Positions 9,266 to 17,256 of a stretch of 64,000 nt of DNA are shown here, piece after piece; position 1 is the stretch's first letter, and every line of letters begins with the position of its first letter. The translations under genes were made by a program, and so were the position numbers. Source of the stretch: an uncultured Chitinophaga sp. (GTDB taxonomy: Bacteria > Bacteroidota > Bacteroidia > Chitinophagales > Chitinophagaceae); contig NZ_CAMLHC010000004.1 in assembly GCF_946479755.1 (NCBI RefSeq), positions 186,001-250,000 on the forward strand. The letters are read 5' to 3'. A model generated the notes under the pieces. The model was not told the origin of the DNA. It ran no database searches and saw nothing but the letters and a program-made list of their open reading frames with translations.

Positions 9266-9748
9266 ATGAGAAAACAATTCTTTTTAAGCACCGCAGCCTT
9301 GTTGCTGGTAACCTCCCTCGTTCATGCCCAGTCAGCTAAGTCCGCCGTTCAGTTAATAAATCCACCTGAAGTTGTCAAGCCCAATGGATATTCACAAGCT
9401 GCCGTTATTGATCTGGGAACCAGTAAGATGGTCATACTTTCAGGGCAGGTACCGCTGAACGTCAAAGGGGAATTGATTGGGAAAGATAATTTTGAGCAAC
9501 AGGCGGAGCAGGTTTTTGTCAATATTCAAAAGATGATAGCGGCTGCCGGCGGAAAGATGTCCGACATCGTTAAATTGTCTTATTTCATCCTGGACACGAA
9601 GAACCTGAAGACGCTCCGGGCTGTCCGGGATAAATATATTGACGTGCAGCATCCGCCGGCCAGTACGCTGGTGCAGGTCAGCGGCTTGTTTCGGGAGGAT
9701 GTGTTACTGGAGATTGAAGCGACTGCGGTTGTCCCTACTGGTAAATAA
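9266..9748 (+). CDS. Exported RidA-family protein lacking the canonical catalytic arginine
   Basis: A 160-residue YjgF/YER057c/UK114 (Rid) protein. Residues 1-22 are a Sec signal (FFLSTAALLLVTSLVHAQ), so it acts in the periplasm, unlike cytosolic RidA. The core shows VILSGQVPLNVKGELIG, DFEQQ-like QAEQVFVNIQKMIAAAGGKM and the end EIEATAVVP. In RidA proper an arginine follows the PPA motif; here it is PPAS (Ser133), so imine hydrolysis as in E. coli RidA is doubtful. It looks like a Rid2-7 type paralogue. It is flanked by a terminator and a convergent gene, so it is monocistronic. Confidence 0.85.
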   Translation: MRKQFFLSTAALLLVTSLVHAQSAKSAVQLINPPEVVKPNGYSQAAVIDLGTSKMVILSGQVPLNVKGELIGKDNFEQQAEQVFVNIQKMIAAAGGKMSDIVKLSYFILDTKNLKTLRAVRDKYIDVQHPPASTLVQVSGLFREDVLLEIEATAVVPTGK

Positions 9749-9749
9749 C

Positions 9750-10592
9750 CTACGCTTTCTTACCTTGTCTGTAGCGGTTTTCCTTATCGTATCCGTAACC
9801 GGTTTCATCTTCCACCTTAAAATCAAATGCATCGATACTTTTGGAGCGGATTTTTTTGAATGATTTGTCGATGGTGCGTACGAACCAGGCAAATCTTTCA
9901 TCTTTAGCATAAAAATCAATGTCCCAGTTGCTGTAGTAATCCCTGTTTGTAGCCACGCACCCGTCCAGGAAACGGAACGTCTGCGGGTCTGCTTCTTCAA
10001 CTATCTGCTCGCGGAAGAATACGTGATCTTTATCCAGCGCAACATTGCTGATAAGCTCGGGTTCGGGAATGACGAAGGTGGCTGCGTCAGCTGGTACCAG
10101 CCTGGTATAGGCGGCGTATATCTTTCCGTTGGCCTCCGCGTAATGCTCATTCAGAAAGCGGGCGTCAGCCAGCCGGTAGGGTAACCGTTGCGCATAGTAG
10201 TAATCGTTGTGTCCGTCTGAGCTAAACCCCATTTTTATATCGGTGATCTCAAATGTGCCGGGAACTGCTCCGTCCAGTGCGGAGAAGGTACACATGGAGC
10301 TGTAAATGTAAATATTGTTTTTATCCCTGAAATAGGTAGTCGTCGGCGTATCATTTTCCTGTATTACCTCAAAGGTGTCCAGGTCTATTGACCTGGTGTG
10401 CCGGGTAAATACACGGGAGCTGTTACAGAGGACGCCCTTGTGGTCTTTGGAATAGTTTTCTGATAGCGGTTGCCAGGTATCAAGATGGGCTTCCACCGGC
10501 ACCTGGAACAGCTTATCTCCCGATTTTACAGTAGCATAAGGTGGGTCAATGGTGATGACTTCATATTGCTTTAGAAATTTACCTTCCTGCAT
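9750..10592 (-). CDS. DKNYY-domain protein
   Basis: A 280-residue soluble protein with several DKNYY-family repeats: YFRDKNNIYIYSS, NVALDKDHVFFREQ, CVATNRDYYSNWDIDFYAKD and KDERFAWFVRT. This domain is widespread in Bacteroidota and of unknown function. There is no signal peptide. Its stop codon lies only one base from the stop of the convergent RidA-like gene, with no visible terminator between them. Confidence 0.7.
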   Translation of the reverse strand: MQEGKFLKQYEVITIDPPYATVKSGDKLFQVPVEAHLDTWQPLSENYSKDHKGVLCNSSRVFTRHTRSIDLDTFEVIQENDTPTTTYFRDKNNIYIYSSMCTFSALDGAVPGTFEITDIKMGFSSDGHNDYYYAQRLPYRLADARFLNEHYAEANGKIYAAYTRLVPADAATFVIPEPELISNVALDKDHVFFREQIVEEADPQTFRFLDGCVATNRDYYSNWDIDFYAKDERFAWFVRTIDKSFKKIRSKSIDAFDFKVEDETGYGYDKENRYRQGKKA

Positions 10593-10694
10593 GGTTCAAT
10601 ATTTTAAGACATCGCTGTCACCGGGTTAATATACTTTGCTGACTTTTAGCGACCTTAGATGTAAGGTTTATTACGGATAATATATAAAAATATC

Positions 10695-10997
10695 ATGTCA
10701 CTACTTATAAGTGGATATTACCATGATGCGGTGTCCGGAGATGTAATACGCTTCTTCCGGCAAGGAGATGAAGATTGGATGGAGTGGAAAGGAGTTGGGT
10801 GGGAGAAGCTGGGGACCTGGTCAATTGTACAGTATCCGGAAAAGACGGTCCTCACATTTACATACAACTATGCGCGGGAAGAAAGTTTTGTATTCACTGT
10901 GCTGGCGTTGCAGTCAGGGGAGGTAACGTCCTTCCGGATGGAAGACGCACTGAGCCGCTCATGGGATTTTTCCTGGAATAAAAATATTGTTAGATAA
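10695..10997 (+). CDS. Small hypothetical protein (100 aa)
   Basis: A 100-residue, Trp-rich protein with alternating beta-strand character (IRFFRQGDEDWMEWKGVGWE, SFVFTVLALQSGEVTSFRME). No signal peptide or membrane segment is present. The start at 10695 follows an AT-rich leader without a Shine-Dalgarno site, as usual here. No family is recognised. It may be cotranscribed with the 11095 gene about 100 bases downstream. Confidence 0.5.
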   Translation: MSLLISGYYHDAVSGDVIRFFRQGDEDWMEWKGVGWEKLGTWSIVQYPEKTVLTFTYNYAREESFVFTVLALQSGEVTSFRMEDALSRSWDFSWNKNIVR

Positions 10998-11094
10998 CCT
11001 AACTATTTTATGGAAGATGTCTTGAAAATGTGGTAAATTATAATTGGATTATACTCAAAATAACCAGATTCTTAACAACCCTAAAAAAATAACC

Positions 11095-11673
11095 ATGGTA
11101 ACCACGTTTTTAGAAGGCTATCTGGCTGAACAAAGCCAGGCGCCCACCTTTGCAGAAGGTTATGAGCAAGAACAAAAACGGGGAGAACTCGTTGTCCCCA
11201 ATCCACCATGGCCTGCTTCAACCCAGGTTGTCGCTGAGTCCGTTGCCAACTACGCCACCCTTCAGAATAACCCGGGCGTATATGGATTAACGGGATTAAT
11301 GGCCATGAATTCCTGGCAGTCCGCCTGTTACGGCGCAGTCACCCCGGGATTCGTATGGCTGTTTCCGGGGGCATATGCCTCCAATCCACCACCTTATCAG
11401 GGCCAGGTATCGATAAATTGCCACGTAAGAGGGCCTTTTACCCCGGTGGCCGGTCAAACAATGCATAAACAGTTATGTGATGCCCTCGGCAGGCCCACTA
11501 CGGACTTTATTGGGTTTGCAGTAGCGGAATATCCTTACAATGCAGCCGGTAGTATACATTACAATAGCTATACGTGTAACTATTACTGGTTTGGTACGAA
11601 TGGCTTACCCACTAATTATGATGGACATAACTGGCAGCAGTTGATCAATGATGCGTTGGCCGGCGGACTTTAA
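11095..11673 (+). CDS. Hypothetical protein rich in Pro, Tyr and Asn
   Basis: I take the ATG at 11095 (MVTTFLEGYLAEQSQ); the frame can be opened upstream only with a TTG at 11044. The 192-residue product has a polar N-terminus (EGYEQEQKRGELVVPNPPWP) and a compact C-terminal region with GLTGLMAMNSWQSACYGAVT, CHVRGPFTPVAGQTM and HYNSYTCNYYWFGTNG. There is no signal peptide. Three cysteines may matter. I recognise no family. A terminator follows 23 bases after the stop. Confidence 0.55.
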   Translation: MVTTFLEGYLAEQSQAPTFAEGYEQEQKRGELVVPNPPWPASTQVVAESVANYATLQNNPGVYGLTGLMAMNSWQSACYGAVTPGFVWLFPGAYASNPPPYQGQVSINCHVRGPFTPVAGQTMHKQLCDALGRPTTDFIGFAVAEYPYNAAGSIHYNSYTCNYYWFGTNGLPTNYDGHNWQQLINDALAGGL

Positions 11674-11695
11674 TGTAAATAAATACTATATAGAC

Positions 11696-11725
11696 AAGCC
11701 CCCTGCAGTTTTTCTCAGGGGGCTT
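11696..11725. terminator. Stem-loop terminator between convergent genes
   Basis: AAGCCCCCTG (11696-11705) and CAGGGGGCTT (11716-11725) are perfect 10-base arms. The T-run is in the loop rather than after the stem, so termination strength is uncertain. It separates the 11095 gene from the convergent Crp/Fnr gene. Confidence 0.6.
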
Positions 11726-11731
11726 GCTGTA

Positions 11732-12313
11732 TCATGACTTTGAATGCTGCTGCCTGACACGGCTGAGCGTTTCACGGGAAACGCCCAGGAAGGAGGCGAT
11801 CATGTGCAGTGGCACCCGTTCAAAGATTTTAGGACAGGTATTGATAAAACTCAGGTATCGCTCTTCGGCCGTTTCGCTGATATTACTCAGTATTCTGCGC
11901 TGCGCGGCGTCAAAACTTTTGGCCTCCAGTCTTTCCCTGAACAGCCGGAACCTGGGGATCGTATTGGACAACATATCGAAATCCTCTTTCCTGATCTGCA
12001 ATAAATCGCTGTCTTCCATAGCATCGATATGGCTTTTTGAAGGTTCACCTGAATTATAACTCTCATAGTCACTCATCCACCAGTTCTCGATGGCGAACCT
12101 TAAGATATGCTCCGTTCCGTCTTTCCCGATGCGGTACAGTCGCAGGCAACCTTTGACGACAAAACTGTTATAATAGGATACATCGCCTTCCTGGAGGAGG
12201 TATTGACGCTTGCGTAGTTTTTTCTCTTTGGTAACCTGTTTCACCATTTGCAGCTCCTCATCGCTCAAACCTGCTCCTTCTCTCAGATAATTGGCTAATG
12301 CTTCAAACATCAT
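11732..12313 (-). CDS. Crp/Fnr-family transcriptional regulator
   Basis: About 193 residues from the ATG at 12313; a TTG start at 12340 would add nine residues. It has an N-terminal cyclic-nucleotide-binding-like jelly roll (RQYLLQEGDVSYYNSFVVKG, CLRLYRIGKDGTEHILRFAI) and a short C-terminal helix-turn-helix (PLHMIASFLGVSRETLSRVR). The residues that bind cAMP are not conserved, as in most Bacteroidota members. It lies 53 bases downstream of the SDR gene on the same strand, so it probably belongs to its transcript and may control it. Confidence 0.88.
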   Translation of the reverse strand: MMFEALANYLREGAGLSDEELQMVKQVTKEKKLRKRQYLLQEGDVSYYNSFVVKGCLRLYRIGKDGTEHILRFAIENWWMSDYESYNSGEPSKSHIDAMEDSDLLQIRKEDFDMLSNTIPRFRLFRERLEAKSFDAAQRRILSNISETAEERYLSFINTCPKIFERVPLHMIASFLGVSRETLSRVRQQHSKS

Positions 12314-12365
12314 TTGATGGCTTTCGGCAAAGCTATGCAAAATCCTTTATCAGGTATACACTAGT

Positions 12366-13130
12366 CTAACGCATGAGGCTGATCGTCGTCATACCGCCAT
12401 CTGCAATGATCTCCGAGCCAAGAATGAACGACGATTCGTCGGACGCCAGGAATACGGCCGCTTTTCCAATGTCAGACGGTTGCCCGATCCTACCGGCCGG
12501 GATATGGTTTACCCAGAATTGTTTGATCTGTTCCGCCTCCCCGGGCGCAAATTTGTTAAATACCGGCGTGTCAATAGTACCGGGCGAAATTACATTTACC
12601 CTGATCTTTCTTTCCAGCAGGTCCAGCGAAAGTCCTTTAGCAAGGGATATTACCGCAGCCTTGGCGGCGCCATATACGGCCATTCCCGGTGCGGCGCGAT
12701 GCCCCGCAATAGACCCGATCAATACAACGGAACTCCCGTCATGTAAATATGGAAGCGCCTTTTGAACAGTAAAATAGACGCTTTTCAGGTTCAGCGCCAT
12801 GTACTGATCGTAATCGTTTTCTGCTGTCACCGTAATAGTCCCCATCTGGCTGCCCTCCACAACGCCTCCTGCATTCACCACGACAGTGTCAATCCTGCCG
12901 TATTTTTCGAATGTTGTCCTGAAGATGTTCTCGAGGTCGTTCAGGTTGGTCACGTCGCCGCTTAGCCCGATGAAATTGTTGCCCAGCTGCTGAACAGCTG
13001 TATCGATCGTCTTTTGGTTCCTGCCGGTAATAGCGCCCCTGGCGCCTTCGTTGTTGAAAGCTGCTGCTATACCCAGGCCTATTCCGCTGTTGCCGCCGGT
13101 GATCACGGCTACTTTGTCTTTTAGTCTCAT
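12366..13130 (-). CDS. Short-chain dehydrogenase/reductase (SDR)
   Basis: A 254-residue classical SDR. The cofactor motif TGGNSGIG is at residues 11-18, NAG at 86-88, and the catalytic Ser140, Tyr153 and Lys157 (YGAAK) are all present. The C-terminal ADGGMTTI stretch is typical. The absence of an acidic residue and the presence of GRNQK after strand 2 suggest NADP(H), which is an inference. Substrate unknown. The Crp/Fnr gene follows on the same strand. Confidence 0.92.
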   Translation of the reverse strand: MRLKDKVAVITGGNSGIGLGIAAAFNNEGARGAITGRNQKTIDTAVQQLGNNFIGLSGDVTNLNDLENIFRTTFEKYGRIDTVVVNAGGVVEGSQMGTITVTAENDYDQYMALNLKSVYFTVQKALPYLHDGSSVVLIGSIAGHRAAPGMAVYGAAKAAVISLAKGLSLDLLERKIRVNVISPGTIDTPVFNKFAPGEAEQIKQFWVNHIPAGRIGQPSDIGKAAVFLASDESSFILGSEIIADGGMTTISLMR

Positions 13131-13231
13131 TTTTTATGGATTTAATTGGACAAAGTTGAGGTGGAGGAGGGTATGCGCACAAGGACATTTGTTAAGAAGT
13201 TTAGGTGATAAATGTCACGGTAGGGAGTCAA

Positions 13232-13269
13232 TTCGTTATAACGAGATATTTTCCTTATATTCGTTATAA
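13232..13269 (+). promoter_or_regulatory. Candidate operator: two TTCGTTATAA boxes 28 bases apart
   Basis: TTCGTTATAA occurs at 13232-13241 and again at 13260-13269. The first copy is part of the perfect 12-base palindrome TCGTTATAACGA (13233-13244). They sit in the divergent region between the SDR gene and the 13307 gene, 38 to 75 bases upstream of the latter. A dimeric regulator binding here is inferred. Confidence 0.45.
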
Positions 13270-13306
13270 GTAGCATCTGTAGATTATTAACCCAAAAAAT
13301 TGCACC

Positions 13307-13834
13307 ATGGGTGTTAACAACGAAGGTGGAAATAGTCCGTACCAGGGTTCGTTAATTTTCACCAACACTACACTTTCATTTAAAGGAACTACTATTCAGC
13401 TAAAAAATGTTAGTCGGTTTATCACCTATAATGTGAAACGATCTCACAGGATATCGCCACTATTACTTATAATCGCTATCGTAATATTTTTCTTGTCTTT
13501 CTCATCGAAAGGCATGGGATTTATTGCAATTATTACAGGAGCAATTGCCGCATTTGGAATCTATGAATATTTTCGGCCTAAATTATATGCATTGGAGCTC
13601 GAATTAAATTCTTCATCCCGCTATACCTTCAGTAGTACAGATGAAAGAGGTATTTATGAAGTCCATAGAAGGCTTACCGCTGCTATGATGAGTGAAGCTC
13701 CGGTCAATACGACCGTAACTTTTAACAGTGACAAGATCGTGTTTGGAGACCATGTAGCTCGTGATAAATACGAAGTGAATGACTCAACTATTGGTCAGAT
13801 GGGAACTTTCAATAATAACACTGAAACGCCATGA
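13307..13834 (+). CDS. Two-helix membrane protein with C-terminal GD/DKY/IG tail (DUF6232-like)
   Basis: A 175-residue protein. Residues about 10-40 form a short beta domain (LIFTNTTLSFKGTTIQLKNV), followed by two transmembrane helices (about 50-65 and 70-88) and a beta segment containing YALELELNSSSRYTFSSTDE. This layout resembles DUF6232 proteins. The last 40 residues carry the motif GDHVARDKYEVNDSTIGQMG, which recurs at the start of the next protein. The stop overlaps the next start by four bases (ATGA), so the two are translationally coupled and probably act together. Function unknown. Confidence 0.65.
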   Translation: MGVNNEGGNSPYQGSLIFTNTTLSFKGTTIQLKNVSRFITYNVKRSHRISPLLLIIAIVIFFLSFSSKGMGFIAIITGAIAAFGIYEYFRPKLYALELELNSSSRYTFSSTDERGIYEVHRRLTAAMMSEAPVNTTVTFNSDKIVFGDHVARDKYEVNDSTIGQMGTFNNNTETP

Positions 13835-14178
13835 ATATGAATGATGAAGTTATGGGAGACAAAATAATTATAAACAATTCCGCCATCGGTGCGGTAGGAA
13901 GCGGTGCTGTTAACTACGGTAATGTAACTTCCTCATCAGAAAATTATGATTATAATTTGATGCTTGAGGAAATTACGAAACTTAAAGATCAGATTCGCTT
14001 AATGCCTCAAAGCGATGTGCAAATAGTAGCCTTATCTGCCCTTATTCAGGCTGAAGAAGCGGCGTCAAACCAAAATGGACCTGGTATGAGAAGCGCGTTG
14101 CGGAAGTTAGGATCCTGGGGGCTTAATGTAGCGAGAGATATAGGAGTGAATGTTATTGCCAGCTATATCGGGAAATAG
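13831..14178 (+). CDS. Small GAVG-motif protein coupled to the membrane protein
   Basis: A 115-residue protein. The N-terminus has the motif GDKIIINNSAIGAVGSGAVN, matching the tail of the upstream protein. The rest is helical, with a middle part (about 48-75, EEITKLKDQIRLMPQSDV) and a C-terminal helix ending GSWGLNVARDIGVNVIASYI. From memory, small proteins with this GAVG start and this kind of alanine/glycine-rich C-terminal helix are scattered in bacteria, often near NTPase or conflict genes; no named family is certain. Overlap with the gene before it implies a joint function. Confidence 0.65.
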   Translation: MNMNDEVMGDKIIINNSAIGAVGSGAVNYGNVTSSSENYDYNLMLEEITKLKDQIRLMPQSDVQIVALSALIQAEEAASNQNGPGMRSALRKLGSWGLNVARDIGVNVIASYIGK

Positions 14179-14307
14179 AAACAGTAACCTGATATTTCTG
14201 CAAATTAATATGCATCCCTAAAATTCGGTCAGCCGTATTTCAGGGTATTAACTGGTGTAATGAAGCTGGAAAAATAGTGATTTCAATCTTGTTAAAATCT
14301 ATAAATA

Positions 14308-14341
14308 AAAAGGCTTTTAAGCAGATGCTTAAAAGCCTTTT
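14308..14341. terminator. Bidirectional terminator
   Basis: Perfect 15-base arms (AAAAGGCTTTTAAGC and complement) surround a 4-base loop. A-rich and T-rich flanks on both sides let it end the 13307-14178 operon on the plus strand and the tRNA on the minus strand. Confidence 0.8.
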
Positions 14342-14346
14342 CCGTG

Positions 14347-14420
14347 TAGCGAGATCGGGACTTGAACCCGAGACCTCAGGGTTATGAATCCTGTGCTCTA
14401 ACCACCTGAGCTACCTCGCC
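14347..14420 (-). tRNA. tRNA-Met (CAU anticodon)
   Basis: A 74-base cloverleaf read on the minus strand: acceptor GGCGAGG pairing with TCTCGCT, D arm GCTC/GAGC, anticodon loop TTCATAA with CAT at its centre, T arm TCGGG-TTCAAGT-CCCGA. The 3' CCA is not encoded. The D-arm and acceptor match elongator tRNA-Met rather than initiator. The last anticodon-stem pair is an A-C mismatch. A tRNA-Ile2 (lysidine) role cannot be fully excluded without comparison. Confidence 0.88.
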
Positions 14421-14511
14421 ATTTCCTGTCTGTCTTGAATATTCATTCTCAAAACGGGAGTGCAAAGATAACAGCTTATAAATGAAAATTCAAAATGTAC
14501 AGCCCGTTTTT

Positions 14512-17079
14512 TTACAAATTTTTTTCGCCGTCCTCGGGAGATAACCCGGATGGCGCTTCCTTATTGGATTTCCATTTGTTCAGTACGGCTTCGTCGACGG
14601 TACGGATATGCAGGTCCCGTTGCGGGAAAGGCAGTTCTATACCGGCTTCGTTGAGGGCGTCGTAGATGAAAGTGAGCACTTTACTTTGCAGGGTCCCGGC
14701 GTTGCCCAGGTCGGAGATCCAGAAATACACCTGGAAAGTGACGGCGTTATCCCCGAACTGTGACAGCTGTACGATCGGCTCGGGATTAGTGAGAATGCCT
14801 TCCTGGTCAACGAAAGCGCTCTTGATAATATCGGTCACCTGGGTGATGTTGCTGCCGTAACCGACGCCCAGCACGAAGTTAACACGACGGACACGGTTGG
14901 TCATGGTCCAGTTGATCAGCTGTTGGGAGATAAGGTCGGCGTTGGGCACCACCACGGTGGAACCGTCGTAGGCGGAGATCTTACTGGAGCGGATACCGAT
15001 CTCTTTAACTACGCCGGAGCGTGTTCCCAGCTCTATCACATCGCCGACTTCAATCGGTTTTTCGAAGGCAAGGATGATACCGGACACCAGGTTGTTGACG
15101 ATATTCTGCAGACCGAAACCGATGCCCACGCTGAGGGCGCCGATCACGATGGTAATTTTGTCCATGGGGATGCCGGAGGCGGCGAAAGCCAGCAGGATAC
15201 CGCCCGCCAGCACGGCGAGGCGGAGGAGCAGGAGCGTGGAGCCGAAGCGGGGCTTCTGGGCGGGACTGGTACTCTGACCGGTATTGCCGAACATATAGGC
15301 GATGAGCTGGGAGGCGACAAAAGCGATCCAGATAACCAGCACAAAGATGATCACACTGCTGAAGGTGAAGTCGGAATTGCCGATATGGCGGGTGGTAGAC
15401 AGTAGCTCGCTGATGGCTTCATAGATGGCGTCGTACAGGTACAGGTTACGCGAAATGATGACCAGCCACCCCACGAAAGCCAGCACGGTCAGGAATGTTT
15501 TCAGCTTGGCCTGCACGTCCTGGTAGTCCATAAACGAGATGAAAGTGCTGGAGTTTTTATTGGCTTCTACCTGCAGAAATACCGCTTCCAGCAATATCTT
15601 CACGAGCACGTAGAGGTTCAGGGCCAGAACGGTGTTCACCACGGCGCTGGACCCGAATATTTTAGCGCTGCCTACCCGCGCCAGTATCACCAGCAGCATG
15701 GAAAAAGCGCTGGTGGCGATAAACAGTTTGATGGTAGGCGCCGTGTATTTCGGATGGGCGAAGGTGGTGAGCGACGTCTCTTTGAGCAGCCGGAAACCCA
15801 GCACTATACAAAGTACGGCGCAGATCAGCAGCCCCCATTGTTCGGCGTAGGTCACCTCTATCAGCAGGTTGTTGATGCAGTACATAAAGAGCAGCGCCAT
15901 CAGCATGAGCCAGTACCGGTAGAGGGTCCTGGGGAAATGAGCGCGAAAAAGATAGGTGAGGGCAATCATGGTCAGCCCCCAGATAATTTCGGTGTACAGG
16001 ATGGGGTACCGTACGGAAAATACGGATGACAGGGTCGTCACAAAAATGACGGTGCTGGCCACCGGATGCCGGTACACATACTGCGCATGTTGCAGGATGG
16101 CTTCACCTTCCTGTTCCGGGTGGTTGCGCCGGATACGCCGTACGTTGGCATATACCCACCAGGCAAACAACGATGCCAGCACGATCCACACAATGAAAAT
16201 AGGCCACTGGATGGAAAAGAAAATGCTGAGTACCCGGGTGCTTTTATGCAACGATCGTTTAAACACCGGGAAGAACTCCAGCGGATTGATACTGTCGCGG
16301 TGCGGCTTCCAGATATACCGGTAGTCCCGGGAGAACATATTGGCAGAGAACTGCTCCAGCTGGTAGTTGCTGTCTTCCAGCAGGTTGGACACGTCTATGT
16401 ACCGGTTGGCGATCTTGTTCTGTAACAGCCCTATTTTAACAAGGCTCACCTTATTGGCGCTGTCGACGGACCGGTATTTTTTGATCAGCCGGGTAAGCTG
16501 ACCGATATAAAAGCCATACAGCTCATCTTCCGCGGGGATATTGCGCATAGACGTGTCGCGCCGCAGGGAGTGCAGTGTATCGTTAATAGCTACCAGGGAG
16601 TTGTAATAGGAGAAGAGGTTGTTCTGCCAGCCGCCCAGCTTGCGCTGCAGCTGTTCCAGCATCACCTTGTTGGTGTAAATATCGTTGATGTTGGGTGTTC
16701 GGTCCTGCCCCGCGATGTTCTCTTTGATCAGGGCGAGAGAGGTATCTACCAGCGGTACCTCCCGGGTGATGTTCATGGTGTCGAATCCACGTCGCAGGCT
16801 GCTCATCAGCTGGTTGAGCAGCAAGGTGTATCCCTCTATCCTGTTGATGATCACGGCTACTGCGGTATCGGACTTCTTCATCTTGGACGTGTCCTGCGCC
16901 AGCTTGTTGATGCTTTTACTGATAGCGGCGCTGTCTATTACCGCCATGTGAATGGTGTCCGGAGGAGGTGTCTTCTTTTTGGTGCGCTGTGCGGCTGCCG
17001 GCATAACAAGGCCCAGCCATAGCAATGCCAGCAAAGGCCAACAAAAAGCGCGTGATTTGGTGATAACCTGAATGGACAT
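14512..17079 (-). CDS. Large MscS-family mechanosensitive ion channel
   Basis: An 855-residue inner membrane protein. A Sec signal (about 1-30) leads into about 240 residues of helical periplasmic domain, then roughly ten transmembrane helices from residue 270 onward, then the MscS pore and upper-beta domain (VSIGIGFGLQNIVNNLVSGI, EKPIEVGDVIELGTRSGVVK, STVVVPNADLISQQLINWTM). The layout is like MscK or YbdG-type large MscS proteins. It should open under membrane tension and release osmolytes. It is transcribed divergently from glpD. Confidence 0.93.
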   Translation of the reverse strand: MSIQVITKSRAFCWPLLALLWLGLVMPAAAQRTKKKTPPPDTIHMAVIDSAAISKSINKLAQDTSKMKKSDTAVAVIINRIEGYTLLLNQLMSSLRRGFDTMNITREVPLVDTSLALIKENIAGQDRTPNINDIYTNKVMLEQLQRKLGGWQNNLFSYYNSLVAINDTLHSLRRDTSMRNIPAEDELYGFYIGQLTRLIKKYRSVDSANKVSLVKIGLLQNKIANRYIDVSNLLEDSNYQLEQFSANMFSRDYRYIWKPHRDSINPLEFFPVFKRSLHKSTRVLSIFFSIQWPIFIVWIVLASLFAWWVYANVRRIRRNHPEQEGEAILQHAQYVYRHPVASTVIFVTTLSSVFSVRYPILYTEIIWGLTMIALTYLFRAHFPRTLYRYWLMLMALLFMYCINNLLIEVTYAEQWGLLICAVLCIVLGFRLLKETSLTTFAHPKYTAPTIKLFIATSAFSMLLVILARVGSAKIFGSSAVVNTVLALNLYVLVKILLEAVFLQVEANKNSSTFISFMDYQDVQAKLKTFLTVLAFVGWLVIISRNLYLYDAIYEAISELLSTTRHIGNSDFTFSSVIIFVLVIWIAFVASQLIAYMFGNTGQSTSPAQKPRFGSTLLLLRLAVLAGGILLAFAASGIPMDKITIVIGALSVGIGFGLQNIVNNLVSGIILAFEKPIEVGDVIELGTRSGVVKEIGIRSSKISAYDGSTVVVPNADLISQQLINWTMTNRVRRVNFVLGVGYGSNITQVTDIIKSAFVDQEGILTNPEPIVQLSQFGDNAVTFQVYFWISDLGNAGTLQSKVLTFIYDALNEAGIELPFPQRDLHIRTVDEAVLNKWKSNKEAPSGLSPEDGEKNL

Positions 17080-17256
17080 ATGAATAAAGGATATGGAACA
17101 GGAAGTTACGTCACTTTGAGGAACATTTTTTGTGCCTAAATGTTCCGGCCGCCAGAACTTTTCCCTTTACCTGTCCGTTAATTTTCAGGGCAGAAGTCGT
17201 TGCTGTTTGCGCAGCCGGTATTTCCGCAGTAATTTGTAGTACCCGAAACTTCGTAT

